DNA of 64,000 nt from Dactylosporangium vinaceum (lineage in GTDB: Bacteria; Actinomycetota; Actinomycetes; Mycobacteriales; Micromonosporaceae). Location: the NCBI RefSeq assembly GCF_019904175.1, contig NZ_CP061913.1:6634001-6698000 (forward strand), given 5' to 3'. Position numbers and translations under genes: made by a program. Position 1 is the first letter of the stretch; every line of letters begins with the position of its first letter. The notes under the pieces were generated by a model. That model saw only the letters and a list, made by a program, of their open reading frames with translations, was not told the origin of the DNA and ran no database searches. This document shows positions 32,901 to 40,801 of the stretch, one piece after another.

Positions 32901-33779
32901 TCAGTGCAGGTACACGATGCGGCCCCGTCCGTGGCGGGTCTCGCTCAGCTCGTGCGCGGCGGCGGCCTCCTCCAGCGCGAACGTCGCCGCGACGGGAATG
33001 CGCAGGTCGGTGTGGAGCAGGCCGTGGACCGCGAGCGGGTCGCTGAAGCCGCTGGACATGTGCACGCCGTGCTCGGCCGCGGCGAAGTCGGCGATCGTCA
33101 CCACCTTCGCCGGGTCCCCGGCGATGGCGATCAGGTCCGGCAGCGCGCCGCCGAAACAGTCGAAGACGCCGTCGGCGTGCTTGACGCGGTCGGGCAGCCC
33201 TTCGCCGTACGTGGTGGGTTCGGCGCCGAGGGAGCGCAGGAAGTCGTGGTTGGCCTCGCTCGCGGTGCCGATGACGCGCAGGCCGCGCGCTCGGGCCACC
33301 TGGACGGCGACCGCGCCGGTGCCACCGGCGGCCCCGTTGATCAGCAGCGTCCGGCCGGGCCCGAGGGCCAGCCGGTCCAGGACGCGGGCGCTGGTCTCGA
33401 GCGGCCCGGTCGCGCCACCGGCCTCGGCCCAGTTCCACGCGGCCGGCTTCGGTGCCCAGGCGACGAGGACGGCGAAGTCGGCGTTGGCACCGCGCCGGCT
33501 CATCGCGGTCATCCCGAACACCGCGTCGCCGATCGCCGCCCCGGTGACCCCGGCACCGATCTCGTCCACCACACCGGCGGCGTCGAAGCCGGTGCGGTAC
33601 GGCAGCGGAGTCGCGATGACACCCTGCAGACGCCCGGACCGGACGATCGTCTCCCCCGGCGAGAACCCGGACGCCCGCACGGCGATACGGATCTCCCCCG
33701 GCCCCGCATGCGGCTCAGGAATGTCGTCGACATGGACGACACTCGGCGGCCCGTACTCGGTGAACTGCACAGCTCTCAT
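32901..33779 (-). CDS. NADP-dependent quinone-oxidoreductase-like MDR protein
   Basis: 292 residues of the zinc-free medium-chain reductase type: N-terminal GroES-like domain (AVQFTEYGPPSVVHVDDIPE), cofactor motif LLINGAAGGTGAVAVQVARA (about 144-163) and C-terminal AAAAHELSETRHGRGRIVYL. It probably reduces quinones or enones. Divergent from a TetR gene with a 50-bp gap that contains back-to-back -10 hexamers, so joint control by that TetR protein is likely. TACGTT (33788-33793) lies 8 bases before the ATG. Confidence 0.92.
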   Translation of the reverse strand: MRAVQFTEYGPPSVVHVDDIPEPHAGPGEIRIAVRASGFSPGETIVRSGRLQGVIATPLPYRTGFDAAGVVDEIGAGVTGAAIGDAVFGMTAMSRRGANADFAVLVAWAPKPAAWNWAEAGGATGPLETSARVLDRLALGPGRTLLINGAAGGTGAVAVQVARARGLRVIGTASEANHDFLRSLGAEPTTYGEGLPDRVKHADGVFDCFGGALPDLIAIAGDPAKVVTIADFAAAEHGVHMSSGFSDPLAVHGLLHTDLRIPVAATFALEEAAAAHELSETRHGRGRIVYLH

Positions 33780-33816
33780 GCCGCCGGAACGTAACGGAAC
33801 ACCCCGTCCGGTTGGC

Positions 33817-33822
33817 TAAAAT
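33817..33822 (+). promoter_or_regulatory. -10 hexamer TAAAAT, leaderless promoter of the TetR gene
   Basis: TAAAAT ends 7 bases before the GTG at 33830. The opposite-strand TACGTT at 33788-33793 serves the reductase gene. CCGGAACG and CGTCCGG half-sites in between may be the operator. Confidence 0.55.
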
Positions 33823-33829
33823 GAGAGCG

Positions 33830-34441
33830 GTGACGGCCGAAGTGAGGCAACCGGGGCGCTCCGACGCCCGCGACAACCGGACCCGCATCCTGGCGGTCGC
33901 CCGCGCCGCGTTCGCCGCCGACGGTCTGGACGTGCCGATCCGGGAGATCGCCCGCCGCGCCGAGGTCGGACCGGCGACCGTCTACCGCCACTTCCCGACG
34001 AAGGAAGCCCTGTTCGCAGCCGCGTTCGCCGCGCCGCTGGAGCTGTGCTCCACGATCGTGGCCGAGGGCCTGGCCGCCCACGACCCGTGGCGCGGATTCT
34101 GCCTGGTGCTCGAGCGCCTGATGGAGGTGCACGCGCTGGACCGCGGGTTCGCTCGCGCCTTCACATCGTTGCCCTACTTCACGGCCGACCGCGATCGCAC
34201 GATGCAGATGCTGCTGCGGTTGATCCACCGCGCGAAGTCCGCCGGCGCCCTGCGCTCCGACTTTGTGCTGGAGGATCTCGTCCTGGCCTTGATGGCCAAC
34301 GACGGCATCCAGGCCGACTCCCAGGCCGCCCGCACCGCCGCCTCCCGCCGCCTGGCCGCGCTCATGCTCCAGTCCTTCCACGCCCACCCCGTCCCAACTC
34401 CACTCCCCCCACCCGCCCGCCTCCCGCTGACCCTCCGCTGA
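33830..34441 (+). CDS. TetR-family transcriptional regulator
   Basis: 203 residues from GTG 33830. HTH: RILAVARAAFAADGLDVPIR, EIARRAEVGPATVYRHFPTK (about 38-57). The C-terminal domain is the SbtR-like type (LIHRAKSAGALRSDFVLEDL). The start was chosen by leaderless spacing; ATG 33821 overlaps the -10. It probably represses the divergent reductase. A noncoding array of GTCGAC repeats starts directly at its stop codon. Confidence 0.9.
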   Translation: MTAEVRQPGRSDARDNRTRILAVARAAFAADGLDVPIREIARRAEVGPATVYRHFPTKEALFAAAFAAPLELCSTIVAEGLAAHDPWRGFCLVLERLMEVHALDRGFARAFTSLPYFTADRDRTMQMLLRLIHRAKSAGALRSDFVLEDLVLALMANDGIQADSQAARTAASRRLAALMLQSFHAHPVPTPLPPPARLPLTLR

Positions 34442-34700
34442 CGTCCGACGTAGACGGGTGCTGCGGGACAGCTGTCGACGTCGACGCCCGGTGCCGAACA
34501 GCCGTCGACGTTGACGGCGCTGCGGGACAACTGTCGACGTTGACGCGTAGTGCCGAACAGCCGTCGACGTCGACGCTATTGCGGGACAGACGTCGACGTC
34601 GCCGCGTGGCGCTGGACAATCGTCGACGTCGACGGTGCTGCGGGACAGTCGTCAACGTCGACGCCTGTGCCGGACAGTCGTCGATATTGACACCTGGTGC
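34442..34700. repeat. Intergenic 29/30-bp tandem array with GTCGACGTYGACG core
   Basis: Core copies begin at 34474, 34504, 34533, 34563, 34592, 34622, 34651 and 34680 with spacings 30, 29, 30, 29, 30, 29, 29; a diverged copy precedes. The spacer alternates TGCCGAACA and TGCGGGACA types, giving a 59-bp higher-order unit. The period is not a multiple of three overall, so it is noncoding. The core is the same as in the 16-kb gene. Confidence 0.92.
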
Positions 34701-35230
34701 CGGAGCCTCCACGCGGCTGCGGGCGTCGGCTTGATGCGTTCGGTCTGGCTGTGACGGCATTCGTGGCGCTGGACCAGTCCGGTGATGGGGCCGGTGGGCC
34801 AGCGGCTGCGGTCCTCGCTTGGCATCCGCTGGTCCTCGGCACGGTCCACGCGGCCCGGTCGGCCGCAGACTCTCATCGGCTTGGCAATCGGCGTGGAGTG
34901 GTTCGCGGTGGTCGGGGCGGCGGGCCAGGATGCCGGGTGCAGGTTGGGGTTTGTGACCGTCGTCGGAACCCTGAAATGAGCGGACGCGCCGCCCCGGCCG
35001 GTCCGCGAGCACTGTGCCGGCGCGGCGCTGCACGGAAAGGCGGTGCACGGGGTGACGGGGCATGGGGAGGCGGGGCCGGCGTGGGTGTTGCGTCTGCGGT
35101 ACGCCCGGCGGGGCGGATCGGCGCGGGCGGATCGGCCGAAAGCACGGTGATCGGCTCGCACCAATGACCGGGGTGATGACCGGTCTGCGTACCGATGACC
35201 CGGGCGGCGGCAGCGGCGACGATCGACGGT
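34701..35230. other. Gap without a supportable gene
   Basis: Several frames stay open (for example plus 34782-34979, whose 65-residue reading contains LIGLAIGVEWFAVVGAAG), but none has a ribosome site, a family motif or clean ends. It could be a decayed gene. I see no terminator or promoter I would defend before the ATG at 35231. Confidence 0.5.
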
Positions 35231-36226
35231 ATGAAGGCGATAGTGCAGGAGCGGTACGGGCCGCCGAGTGTGCTGCGATATGCGGAAGTGGCCACGCCCG
35301 TCCCGGCCGCCGACGAGGTGCTGGTGCGCGTCCACGCCGCCGGTGTCAACGCGGCCGACTGGCACATGCTGCGGGGCGATCCGAAGCTGGCTCGGCTGAC
35401 CGTGGCGGGGTTCGGGCTGCGCGGGCCGAAGCAGTCGATCCCCGGGCGCGACTTCGCCGGCGTCGTCGAGTCGGCCGGTAGTGCGGTCGAGGATCTCTCA
35501 CCCGGTGATGAGGTGTACGGCACGAGTGCGGGCGCCTTCGCCGAGTACGTCTGTGCCAAGTCGGGCACCGTCGCCCGCAAGCCGGCCGGGCTGACGTTCG
35601 AGGAGGCCGCGGCGCTGCCCCTGGCCGGCGTGACGGCCCTCGGTGGGCTGCGCGACCTGGCCGCGGCTCAGCCCGGTGGGCGCCTGCTCGTCAACGGCGC
35701 CTCGGGTGGTGTGGGCATGTTCGCGGTACAGCTGGCCAAGGCCATGGGTCTGCACGTCACAGGCGTGTGCAGCACCCGCAACCTCGAGCTCGTCACGGGC
35801 TTCGGCGCCGACGAGGTCATCGACTACACGCGCCACGACTTCACGCGCGGGGGGCGGCGCTACGACGTCGTCTTCGACCTGGTGGCCAACCGTTCCCTGG
35901 CGGCGCTGCGCCGCGCGGTCACCCCGGCCGGTGTGCTGATCCTGGCGGGCGGCGGCGTGTACACGGGCGGCAGCCTGGTCGGGCCGATGGGGCTGGTCAT
36001 CGTCGGGCTGCTGACCGGCCGCCTCGTGCGCCAGCGCATCGTGCTGCTCGCCGCCGCGCCGGACCGTGAGCGGCTCGACACCCTCCGCGAGTACGTCGAG
36101 GCGGGCCACGTCAGGCCGGTCATCGAGCGCACGTACCCGCTGCACCGGGCCGCGGCGGCGATCACCCACCTGGAGACCGAGCACGCGCGCGCGAAGATCG
36201 TGATCACGTGCAGAATCGAGGGGTGA
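35231..36226 (+). CDS. NAD(P)-dependent alcohol dehydrogenase/quinone reductase, MDR family
   Basis: 331 residues from ATG 35231. N-terminus KAIVQERYGPPSVLRYAEVA, GroES-like domain with PGRDFAGVVESAGSAV, cofactor motif LLVNGASGGVGMFAVQLAKA (about 154-173) and YDVVFDLVANRSLAALRRAV as the second Rossmann half. No zinc-binding Cys set, so it is of the quinone-reductase/RTN4IP1-like type. It shares family and style with the reductase at 32.9 kb. The stop overlaps the rhodanese start as GTGA, so both are co-translated. Confidence 0.92.
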   Translation: MKAIVQERYGPPSVLRYAEVATPVPAADEVLVRVHAAGVNAADWHMLRGDPKLARLTVAGFGLRGPKQSIPGRDFAGVVESAGSAVEDLSPGDEVYGTSAGAFAEYVCAKSGTVARKPAGLTFEEAAALPLAGVTALGGLRDLAAAQPGGRLLVNGASGGVGMFAVQLAKAMGLHVTGVCSTRNLELVTGFGADEVIDYTRHDFTRGGRRYDVVFDLVANRSLAALRRAVTPAGVLILAGGGVYTGGSLVGPMGLVIVGLLTGRLVRQRIVLLAAAPDRERLDTLREYVEAGHVRPVIERTYPLHRAAAAITHLETEHARAKIVITCRIEG

Positions 36227-36615
36227 ACGAGTACAGCGACAGGGGTGTGGCCCGGGTCCTCACCCAGGCGCGGCAGGGCGTGCGGCGGTACGCCCCGCAG
36301 GAGGCCGACGCGGCCCGCCGCCGCGGTGCCCTGATCGTCGACACCCGCACCGAGACCCAGCGCGCCGAGACGGGCGAGCTCCCGGGCGCCCTGGTCATCG
36401 ACCGCACGGTCCTCGAGTGGCGCCTCGACCCGGCAAGCCCCGACCGCATCGCGGAGGCGACCTCGTATGACGTGGAGGTCGTCGTGGTCTGCCGCCAGGG
36501 TTACAGCTCCAGCCTGGCCGCCGAGAGCCTCCGCCGTGTGGGCCTGCACCGCGCCACCGACCTGGCCGGCGGCGTCGAAGCCTGGGTGCGGGCGGGCCTG
36601 CCCCTGCGCCGCTGA
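36223..36615 (+). CDS. Rhodanese-like sulfurtransferase
   Basis: 130 residues from GTG 36223, overlapping the dehydrogenase stop. Single rhodanese domain: ALIVDTRTETQRAETGELPG (about 36-55) and active-site loop VVVCRQGYSSSLAA with Cys90. It probably transfers sulfane sulfur or acts in redox signalling. A longer GTG start at 36208 is possible. A 21-bp tandem array begins within its last codons. Confidence 0.9.
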   Translation: MNEYSDRGVARVLTQARQGVRRYAPQEADAARRRGALIVDTRTETQRAETGELPGALVIDRTVLEWRLDPASPDRIAEATSYDVEVVVVCRQGYSSSLAAESLRRVGLHRATDLAGGVEAWVRAGLPLRR

Positions 36616-36723
36616 CCCGCCGACGTGCGCCGCTGCCCCGCCGACCTGCGCCGCTGCCCCGCCGACCTGCGCCGCTGCCCCGCCGACGTCCGCCGCTGAC
36701 AACGCCGACGTGCGTAGCTGACA
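36604..36723. repeat. 21-bp tandem array anchored on the rhodanese stop codon
   Basis: About 5.5 units of CTGCGCCGCTGMCCCGCCGAC. The first unit contains the final Leu-Arg-Arg codons and the TGA of the rhodanese gene, so the array looks like a tandem amplification of the gene's 3' end. Confidence 0.85.
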
Positions 36724-36792
36724 CCTGCCGGCGCCTGCGGTCGGGCGTCGACTGCGGCCGGGCGCCAGCCGCCGGTCGGACGCCAGCCGCCG

Positions 36793-36936
36793 ATCAGGCG
36801 GTGGCTGCCGGTCAGGCGGTGGCTGCCGGTCAGGCGGTGGCTGCCGGTCAGGCGGTAGCTGCCGGTCAGGCGGTAGCTGCCGGTCAGGCGGTAGCTGCCG
36901 GTCAGGCGGTGGCTGGCGGTCAGGCGGTGGTGAACG
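36793..36936. repeat. 18-bp tandem array anchored on the GH18 stop codon
   Basis: Eight units of GGTCAGGCGGTRGCTGCC. The TCA in each unit is the complement of the GH18 TGA; the last unit covers the real stop at 36920-36922. 36724-36792 between the two arrays has degenerate copies and no gene. Confidence 0.85.
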
Positions 36937-37978
36937 GGGCCGTCATGGCGGTCAGGAGGGAGTGTTCGTCGTCGTCGCCGGACAGGTGCCAGGTGAAGAC
37001 GCCGCGCAGGGATCGGTCGGCGGCGAAGCGGGCCCGCTCGGCTATCGACTCCGCGTCCTCGTAGCTGACGAACGTGCTGGTGTGCTCGTTGTACAGCCAC
37101 GGTGAGCGGGCCACCGGGTGGTGGTGGCGCTGCCAGGCCGGGTCGGGGAGCAGGGTGCGTCTGACGTCTCGCCAGTCGTAGGTGTCGGTGGTGCCGATCT
37201 GGGGCTGGTAGAGGCCGGCCCGGGTGCCGGGTGACGCGACCACGAAGCCGCGGGCGTAGAACGGGACGCCCAGGACCAGCTTGTCGCGCGGGACGCCTCG
37301 CTGCTCGTAGTACGCCACCGCGCCCTCGACGTTGTTCCAGCGGCGCAGCGGGGCGGGCATCGGGTCGTCGGCGACCTCGGTCAGCGGGGCGTTGAAGGTG
37401 GCGACCGGTGAGAAGCCGGTGCCGAAGTCGTACGTCATCAGGTTGACGAAGTCGAGAAGCGTGGCGAGCTCGGCGAGTTCGTAGCTCTCCGCCGGGTCGT
37501 ACGGGCCGTTGGACTGCAGGCGACCCGCGGGCAGGGCGGCGGTCAGCAGGCGGTCCGGGCCGAGGCGGTCGCGCAGCTCGCGGGCCAGCAGCGTCGCGTT
37601 GCGGCGGTCCTCGGGGCGGTGGACCAGCTCCGCCGGGCCGCCCGAGACGGGGAACTCCCAGTCCAGGTCCACGCCGTCGAAGGCGGCGGCCAGCGGCATG
37701 AGCTCGTCGGCGAACGCGGCCCGGGCACGTGCGCTCAGCGCCGCGTCCGAGAAGCCTCCGGCTCCCCAGCCGCCGACCGACAGTACGATCGAAGCACCGG
37801 CTTGTCGCAGCGTGGCAAGGGCTTCGAGGTGGGCCGGGGCCCCGGGTGGGAGCGTGAGGTGGCCGTCCTCGACTGTGGCGAAGGCGTAGAACAGGTGGGT
37901 CAGCCGGCCGGGCGGGACCGCCCACGGGAAGCTCGTCGCGGGCAGGTAGGCGCCGAGCACGGCCGGGGCAGTGATCAT
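36920..37978 (-). CDS. GH18 chitinase-like glycosidase without signal peptide
   Basis: 352 residues. The GH18 TIM-barrel signature is complete: SIVLSVGGWG (about 63-72) and DGVDLDWEFP with catalytic Glu108; NLMTYDFGTGFSPVATFNAP and TWHLSGDD complete the site. There is no export signal or chitin-binding domain, so the enzyme is cytoplasmic or its secretion is non-classical. ATG 37978 lies 6 bases after TAGGGT and is probably leaderless; the preceding TTG (37981) is less likely. Its 3' end is embedded in an 18-bp tandem array facing the rhodanese gene. Confidence 0.9.
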   Translation of the reverse strand: MITAPAVLGAYLPATSFPWAVPPGRLTHLFYAFATVEDGHLTLPPGAPAHLEALATLRQAGASIVLSVGGWGAGGFSDAALSARARAAFADELMPLAAAFDGVDLDWEFPVSGGPAELVHRPEDRRNATLLARELRDRLGPDRLLTAALPAGRLQSNGPYDPAESYELAELATLLDFVNLMTYDFGTGFSPVATFNAPLTEVADDPMPAPLRRWNNVEGAVAYYEQRGVPRDKLVLGVPFYARGFVVASPGTRAGLYQPQIGTTDTYDWRDVRRTLLPDPAWQRHHHPVARSPWLYNEHTSTFVSYEDAESIAERARFAADRSLRGVFTWHLSGDDDEHSLLTAMTAPFTTA

Positions 37979-37984
37979 CAACGC

Positions 37985-37990
37985 ACCCTA
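37985..37990 (-). promoter_or_regulatory. -10 hexamer TAGGGT, leaderless promoter of the GH18 gene
   Basis: TAGGGT ends 6 bases before the ATG at 37978. Confidence 0.5.
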
Positions 37991-38447
37991 ACAGCAGCCC
38001 CGAGATCAGGGCGGAGACCGACTTGGTGACCTTGGCCGCTGGTCGACACCGTCCGTGGACGGCGGCGGGATTCGAACCCGCGTAACCACCTTGGGTTGGA
38101 AGTAACGGTCGCCTGCGCACCGGGGATGCTGTGCCCACATCGTGCAGCATCGCCGGCCCGTGCGGCAAAGCATTTAGCGGACCAGTTGACTGCCCGGCCG
38201 GGCAGCCGCAGGGCTGGCTGGTGTCGCAGCAGTGCGGGCGGACCGCACCGTCCACAATGGCCGATGCAGGGCGAGTCACGCCGTCCACACTGAAGGCGCC
38301 GGTCGGCCACCGTAAGCGCCCCTGCGCCGCGTGGGTGCGAACCGCGGCGGCGCCACCGGCACCATCGCCGTCGTCGCGCCCCGTGGGTGCGGACGGCGCC
38401 CGGACCATCGGCCTGCCCCGGTGCCGGCCTGAGCCCGCGCTCGGCCG
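37991..38447. other. Gap with tRNA-like T-arm and a hairpin, no protein gene
   Basis: 457 bases without a credible coding frame. It holds the T-arm-like sequence at 38065-38081 and an inverted repeat GATGCTG/CAGCATC with a 13-base loop at 38125-38151. The rest is GC-rich sequence with no structure I can assign. Confidence 0.55.
38065..38081 (-). other. tRNA-like T-arm (possible tRNA 3' remnant)
   Basis: On the minus strand GCGGG-TTCGAAT-CCCGC forms a perfect T-stem/loop with invariant TTCGA. CTTCCAA, identical to a tRNA-Gly(UCC) anticodon loop, lies about 30 bases upstream, but no matching anticodon stem, D-arm or 5' acceptor (would need GACGGCG) can be found. This is therefore a fragment or chance resemblance, not an intact tRNA. 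Confidence 0.4.
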
Positions 38448-39356
38448 TCAGATGTCGAACAGCGCGAACAGCCGCGGGTCGGCGAACGTCACGCTGCTGC
38501 GCACCTGCCCGCGGTACACCCGGAAGATCTGCAGTGAATGCGGTAGGCCGTCCGGCGAGTAGGCGGCGAGGCCGGGCGCGCCGTTGGCGGTGATGGGCCG
38601 CGTCCGCCAGCCGGGGCCGCGCATCGCGAAGACGCGCTCCATGAAGGTGGCGTAGTGGTGCCGGCCGGCGAGCCACAGGTTCACCGGCGGCATCTCCAGG
38701 ACGACGTCGGCGGCGAGCAGGCGGGTGAGGGCGGGCACGTCGGCCGCCTCGAACGCGCTCGCGTAGCGCTCGACCACGGCCCGCTCGTCCGGGTCGGCCG
38801 GCTCGCGCAGGTCGTCCAGCTCCGGTGCGGCCTCGCGCAGCGCCGCCCGGGCGCGCTGGAGGCTGCTGTTCACCGACGCGACGCTCGTGTCGAGGGCCTC
38901 GGCGACCTCGGCCGCGGAAAGCTGCAGCACCTCGCGCAGGACAAGCGCGGCCCGCTGCCGGGCCGGGAGCAGCTGCAGCGCCGCGACCAGGGCGAGGCGC
39001 AGACCGGCGCGCTGCTCGGCGGCGTCGGCGGGGTCGCCCAGCCGGGCGTCCGGGAACGGCTGGAGCCACGGGATGTCGAGGCTCGGGGTGAGCGGCGCGT
39101 GCGGGTCGTCGCCGGGCGGCCCGAGACCGCTCGGCAGCGGGCGGCGGGCCCGGCCCTCCAGAGCGGTGAGGCAGGCGTTCGTCGCGATCCGGTGCAGCCA
39201 CGTGCGCACGGACGCGCGCTGCGGGTCGTAGCGGTCGGCCGCCTTCCACGCGCGCAGCAGCGTCTCCTGGACCAGGTCCTCGGCCTCCTCGACGGACCCG
39301 AGCATCCGGTAGCAGTGCGCCAGCAGGTCACCGCGGTACGGCTCGAACTGCGTCAC
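38448..39356 (-). CDS. ECF sigma factor with C-terminal SnoaL-like domain (SigG/SigX5 type)
   Basis: 302 residues from GTG 39356. Sigma region 2: AHCYRMLGSVEEAEDLVQET, LRAWKAADRYDP, WLHRIATNACL; region 4: LPARQRAALVLREVLQLSAA, DTSVASVNSSLQRARAALRE. The C-terminal about 115 residues form a SnoaL-like domain (DERAVVERYASAFEAADVPA, DVVLEMPPVNLWLAGRHHY) that regulates such sigma factors in cis. No anti-sigma gene is adjacent, consistent with that class. The leaderless promoter TACGCT is 6 bases upstream. Divergent from a DHFR-like gene that may be a target. Confidence 0.93.
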   Translation of the reverse strand: MTQFEPYRGDLLAHCYRMLGSVEEAEDLVQETLLRAWKAADRYDPQRASVRTWLHRIATNACLTALEGRARRPLPSGLGPPGDDPHAPLTPSLDIPWLQPFPDARLGDPADAAEQRAGLRLALVAALQLLPARQRAALVLREVLQLSAAEVAEALDTSVASVNSSLQRARAALREAAPELDDLREPADPDERAVVERYASAFEAADVPALTRLLAADVVLEMPPVNLWLAGRHHYATFMERVFAMRGPGWRTRPITANGAPGLAAYSPDGLPHSLQIFRVYRGQVRSSVTFADPRLFALFDI

Positions 39357-39362
39357 GCCGGG

Positions 39363-39368
39363 AGCGTA
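39363..39368 (-). promoter_or_regulatory. -10 hexamer TACGCT, leaderless promoter of the ECF sigma gene
   Basis: TACGCT on the minus strand ends 6 bases before the GTG at 39356. Confidence 0.5.
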
Positions 39369-39436
39369 CGCGATGAGTTCCGCGGGCGGCGGCGGTATGT
39401 GGTGGTGAGAACGGTCCCCGACGAAAGGAACCACCG

Positions 39437-40000
39437 ATGGGCGACATCATCGTCATCCAGTTCAGCACCCTGGACGGCGTGGTCTCGGACCCCGACGGCC
39501 GCTCCGGTACCGCCTATGGCGGCTGGGCGTTCCGATACGGCCCCGGCGCGGTCAGTGACGACAAGTTCCGCCTCGGCGCGCGGATGGAGCGCGACGGCGT
39601 GCAGCTCTACGGCCGCGGCACCTGGGAGAGGTTCGCGAAGCTGTGGCCGGGCCGCGACAGCGACTATGCGCGCGTGATGAACGCGGTCCCGAAGCGGGTC
39701 GCCACGCGCCGCGGCATCGACGCGTCGGCCTGGTCGAACTCGGCCGCGATCGACGGTGACGCGGTCGCCTGGGCCGCGGCCGAGCGGGCGCGGCGCAACG
39801 TGGTCGTGATCGGCAGCCTGAGCCTGGTGCACGCCCTGGCCGCGGCGGACCTCGTCGACGAGTACCGAATCCTCACCTTCCCGCTGGTCACCGGTGCGGG
39901 TGACCGGCTGTTCGCCGACGGCGTGCCGGGCGAGTTCCGGTTCACGGACGCCGAGACGGTCGGCGCGGCGGTGCTGACGGTCCTGCGCCGCAAGGACTGA
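39437..40000 (+). CDS. Dihydrofolate-reductase/RibD-C-family protein
   Basis: 187 residues: IVIQFSTLDGVVSDPDGRSG (about 5-24), LYGRGTWERF (about 58-67) and VVIGSLSLVHALAAADLVDE (about 121-140). Same family as the genes at 11.3 and 45.5 kb but clearly divergent. An AAAGGA ribosome site precedes the ATG. It is divergent from the SnoaL-type ECF sigma gene, whose targets are often neighbouring small oxidoreductases; control by it is possible but not shown. Confidence 0.88.
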   Translation: MGDIIVIQFSTLDGVVSDPDGRSGTAYGGWAFRYGPGAVSDDKFRLGARMERDGVQLYGRGTWERFAKLWPGRDSDYARVMNAVPKRVATRRGIDASAWSNSAAIDGDAVAWAAAERARRNVVVIGSLSLVHALAAADLVDEYRILTFPLVTGAGDRLFADGVPGEFRFTDAETVGAAVLTVLRRKD

Positions 40001-40049
40001 CACCCGGCTGCCACCGGCCCTGGAGCAGGACGCCGGGCACGGACGGGGC

Positions 40050-40076
40050 GGGCCGCACCAGGCACCGGTGTGGCCC
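40050..40076. terminator. Bidirectional hairpin between convergent genes
   Basis: GGGCCGCACC and GGTGTGGCCC pair over 10 bp (one G-T) around a 7-base loop, between the stops of the DHFR-like and SET genes. No U-run, as usual in GC-rich actinomycetes. Confidence 0.6.
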
Positions 40077-40084
40077 GGCCCGGG

Positions 40085-40591
40085 TCAGGGCGTGTGGAGG
40101 GCGGGGACCCAGTGCCCGCCGTAGCGCTGGCGCAGGTCGGGGCGGTCGCGGTCGGTGCCGGTCACCACGCCGCGGCACAGGGGCGAGCCGCAGTGGCACA
40201 CCATGCTGAAGGCGGGGTGTGCGGTGCTGGTGGCGTAGTCGTTCGTGAGCTCCTCGTCCGCGGCGATGTCGCGGCGGGCGGAGAGGGTGTAGGCGTCGGT
40301 CCACCACAGGTTGGGGTCGCAGCTGTGGTTGCCCTTGCCGTTGGGGCGGTCCGGGGGCAGGACCAGGTTGAGGATGGCGGTGACGGCGATGGTGTCCACA
40401 TACCGGCCGGCGCCGCGCAGCATGGCGTCGAGCTCGGGCCAGCCGACCAGGCGACCACCCAGGCGGGACACCGGCGTGCCGGCGGCGATGGGAGCGCGGG
40501 CGAACAGGCCGTGCCCGGCGATCGGCGACGGGCGGACCTCGGCGTCCGGGTGGAGCCAGCAGTCCGGTGCCGGAGGCGGCGGCTCGGTCAT
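40085..40591 (-). CDS. SET-domain protein (putative protein lysine methyltransferase)
   Basis: 168 residues, a compact SET fold: GHGLFARAPIAAGTPV (about 26-41), the pseudoknot motif NHSCDPN (88-94), ELTNDYA (114-120) and a post-SET-like CHCGSPLCRG with Cys132, Cys134 and Cys139 which, with a SET Cys, can bind zinc. Bacterial SET proteins methylate ribosomal or nucleoid proteins in a few known cases; the target here is unknown. No adjacent gene suggests a substrate. Confidence 0.9.
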   Translation of the reverse strand: MTEPPPPAPDCWLHPDAEVRPSPIAGHGLFARAPIAAGTPVSRLGGRLVGWPELDAMLRGAGRYVDTIAVTAILNLVLPPDRPNGKGNHSCDPNLWWTDAYTLSARRDIAADEELTNDYATSTAHPAFSMVCHCGSPLCRGVVTGTDRDRPDLRQRYGGHWVPALHTP

Positions 40592-40801
40592 GCGCCCTCC
40601 GCTCCGCTCCGGGCACTCGACCGCCGAACTGCACCCCTGATGACCGGCCCCTCCGCAAGCTCCGGACCGGTCATGACGGGTGCGTCAGGCCGTGGCCCGG
40701 CCGGTCGACGGTGGGCCCGGCCGGGGCGCGGCGGCCGGGGCGGGTGCGGGTCAGGGCCGGGACCTCCGCGACGCCGCGACCCCACCCGGGGCAGCGCCGC
40801 C

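Noticed and set aside
34442..34700. CRISPR array
   Set aside because: Spacing 29/30 bp looks similar, but the 'spacers' are themselves related (TGCCGAACA/TGCGGGACA), the core is only 13 bp and no cas genes are present.
34782..34979. 65-residue plus-strand protein
   Set aside because: No ribosome site or homologous motif; similar GC3 on the opposite strand, so coding cannot be claimed.
38055..38135. Functional tRNA gene
   Set aside because: Only the T-arm is intact; acceptor, D-arm and anticodon stem cannot be paired.
38055..38447. tmRNA (the 3' end resembles GCGGGTTCGA...CCGCC)
   Set aside because: No tmRNA 5' end, tag ORF or CCA-proximal acceptor partner within 400 bases upstream on the minus strand.
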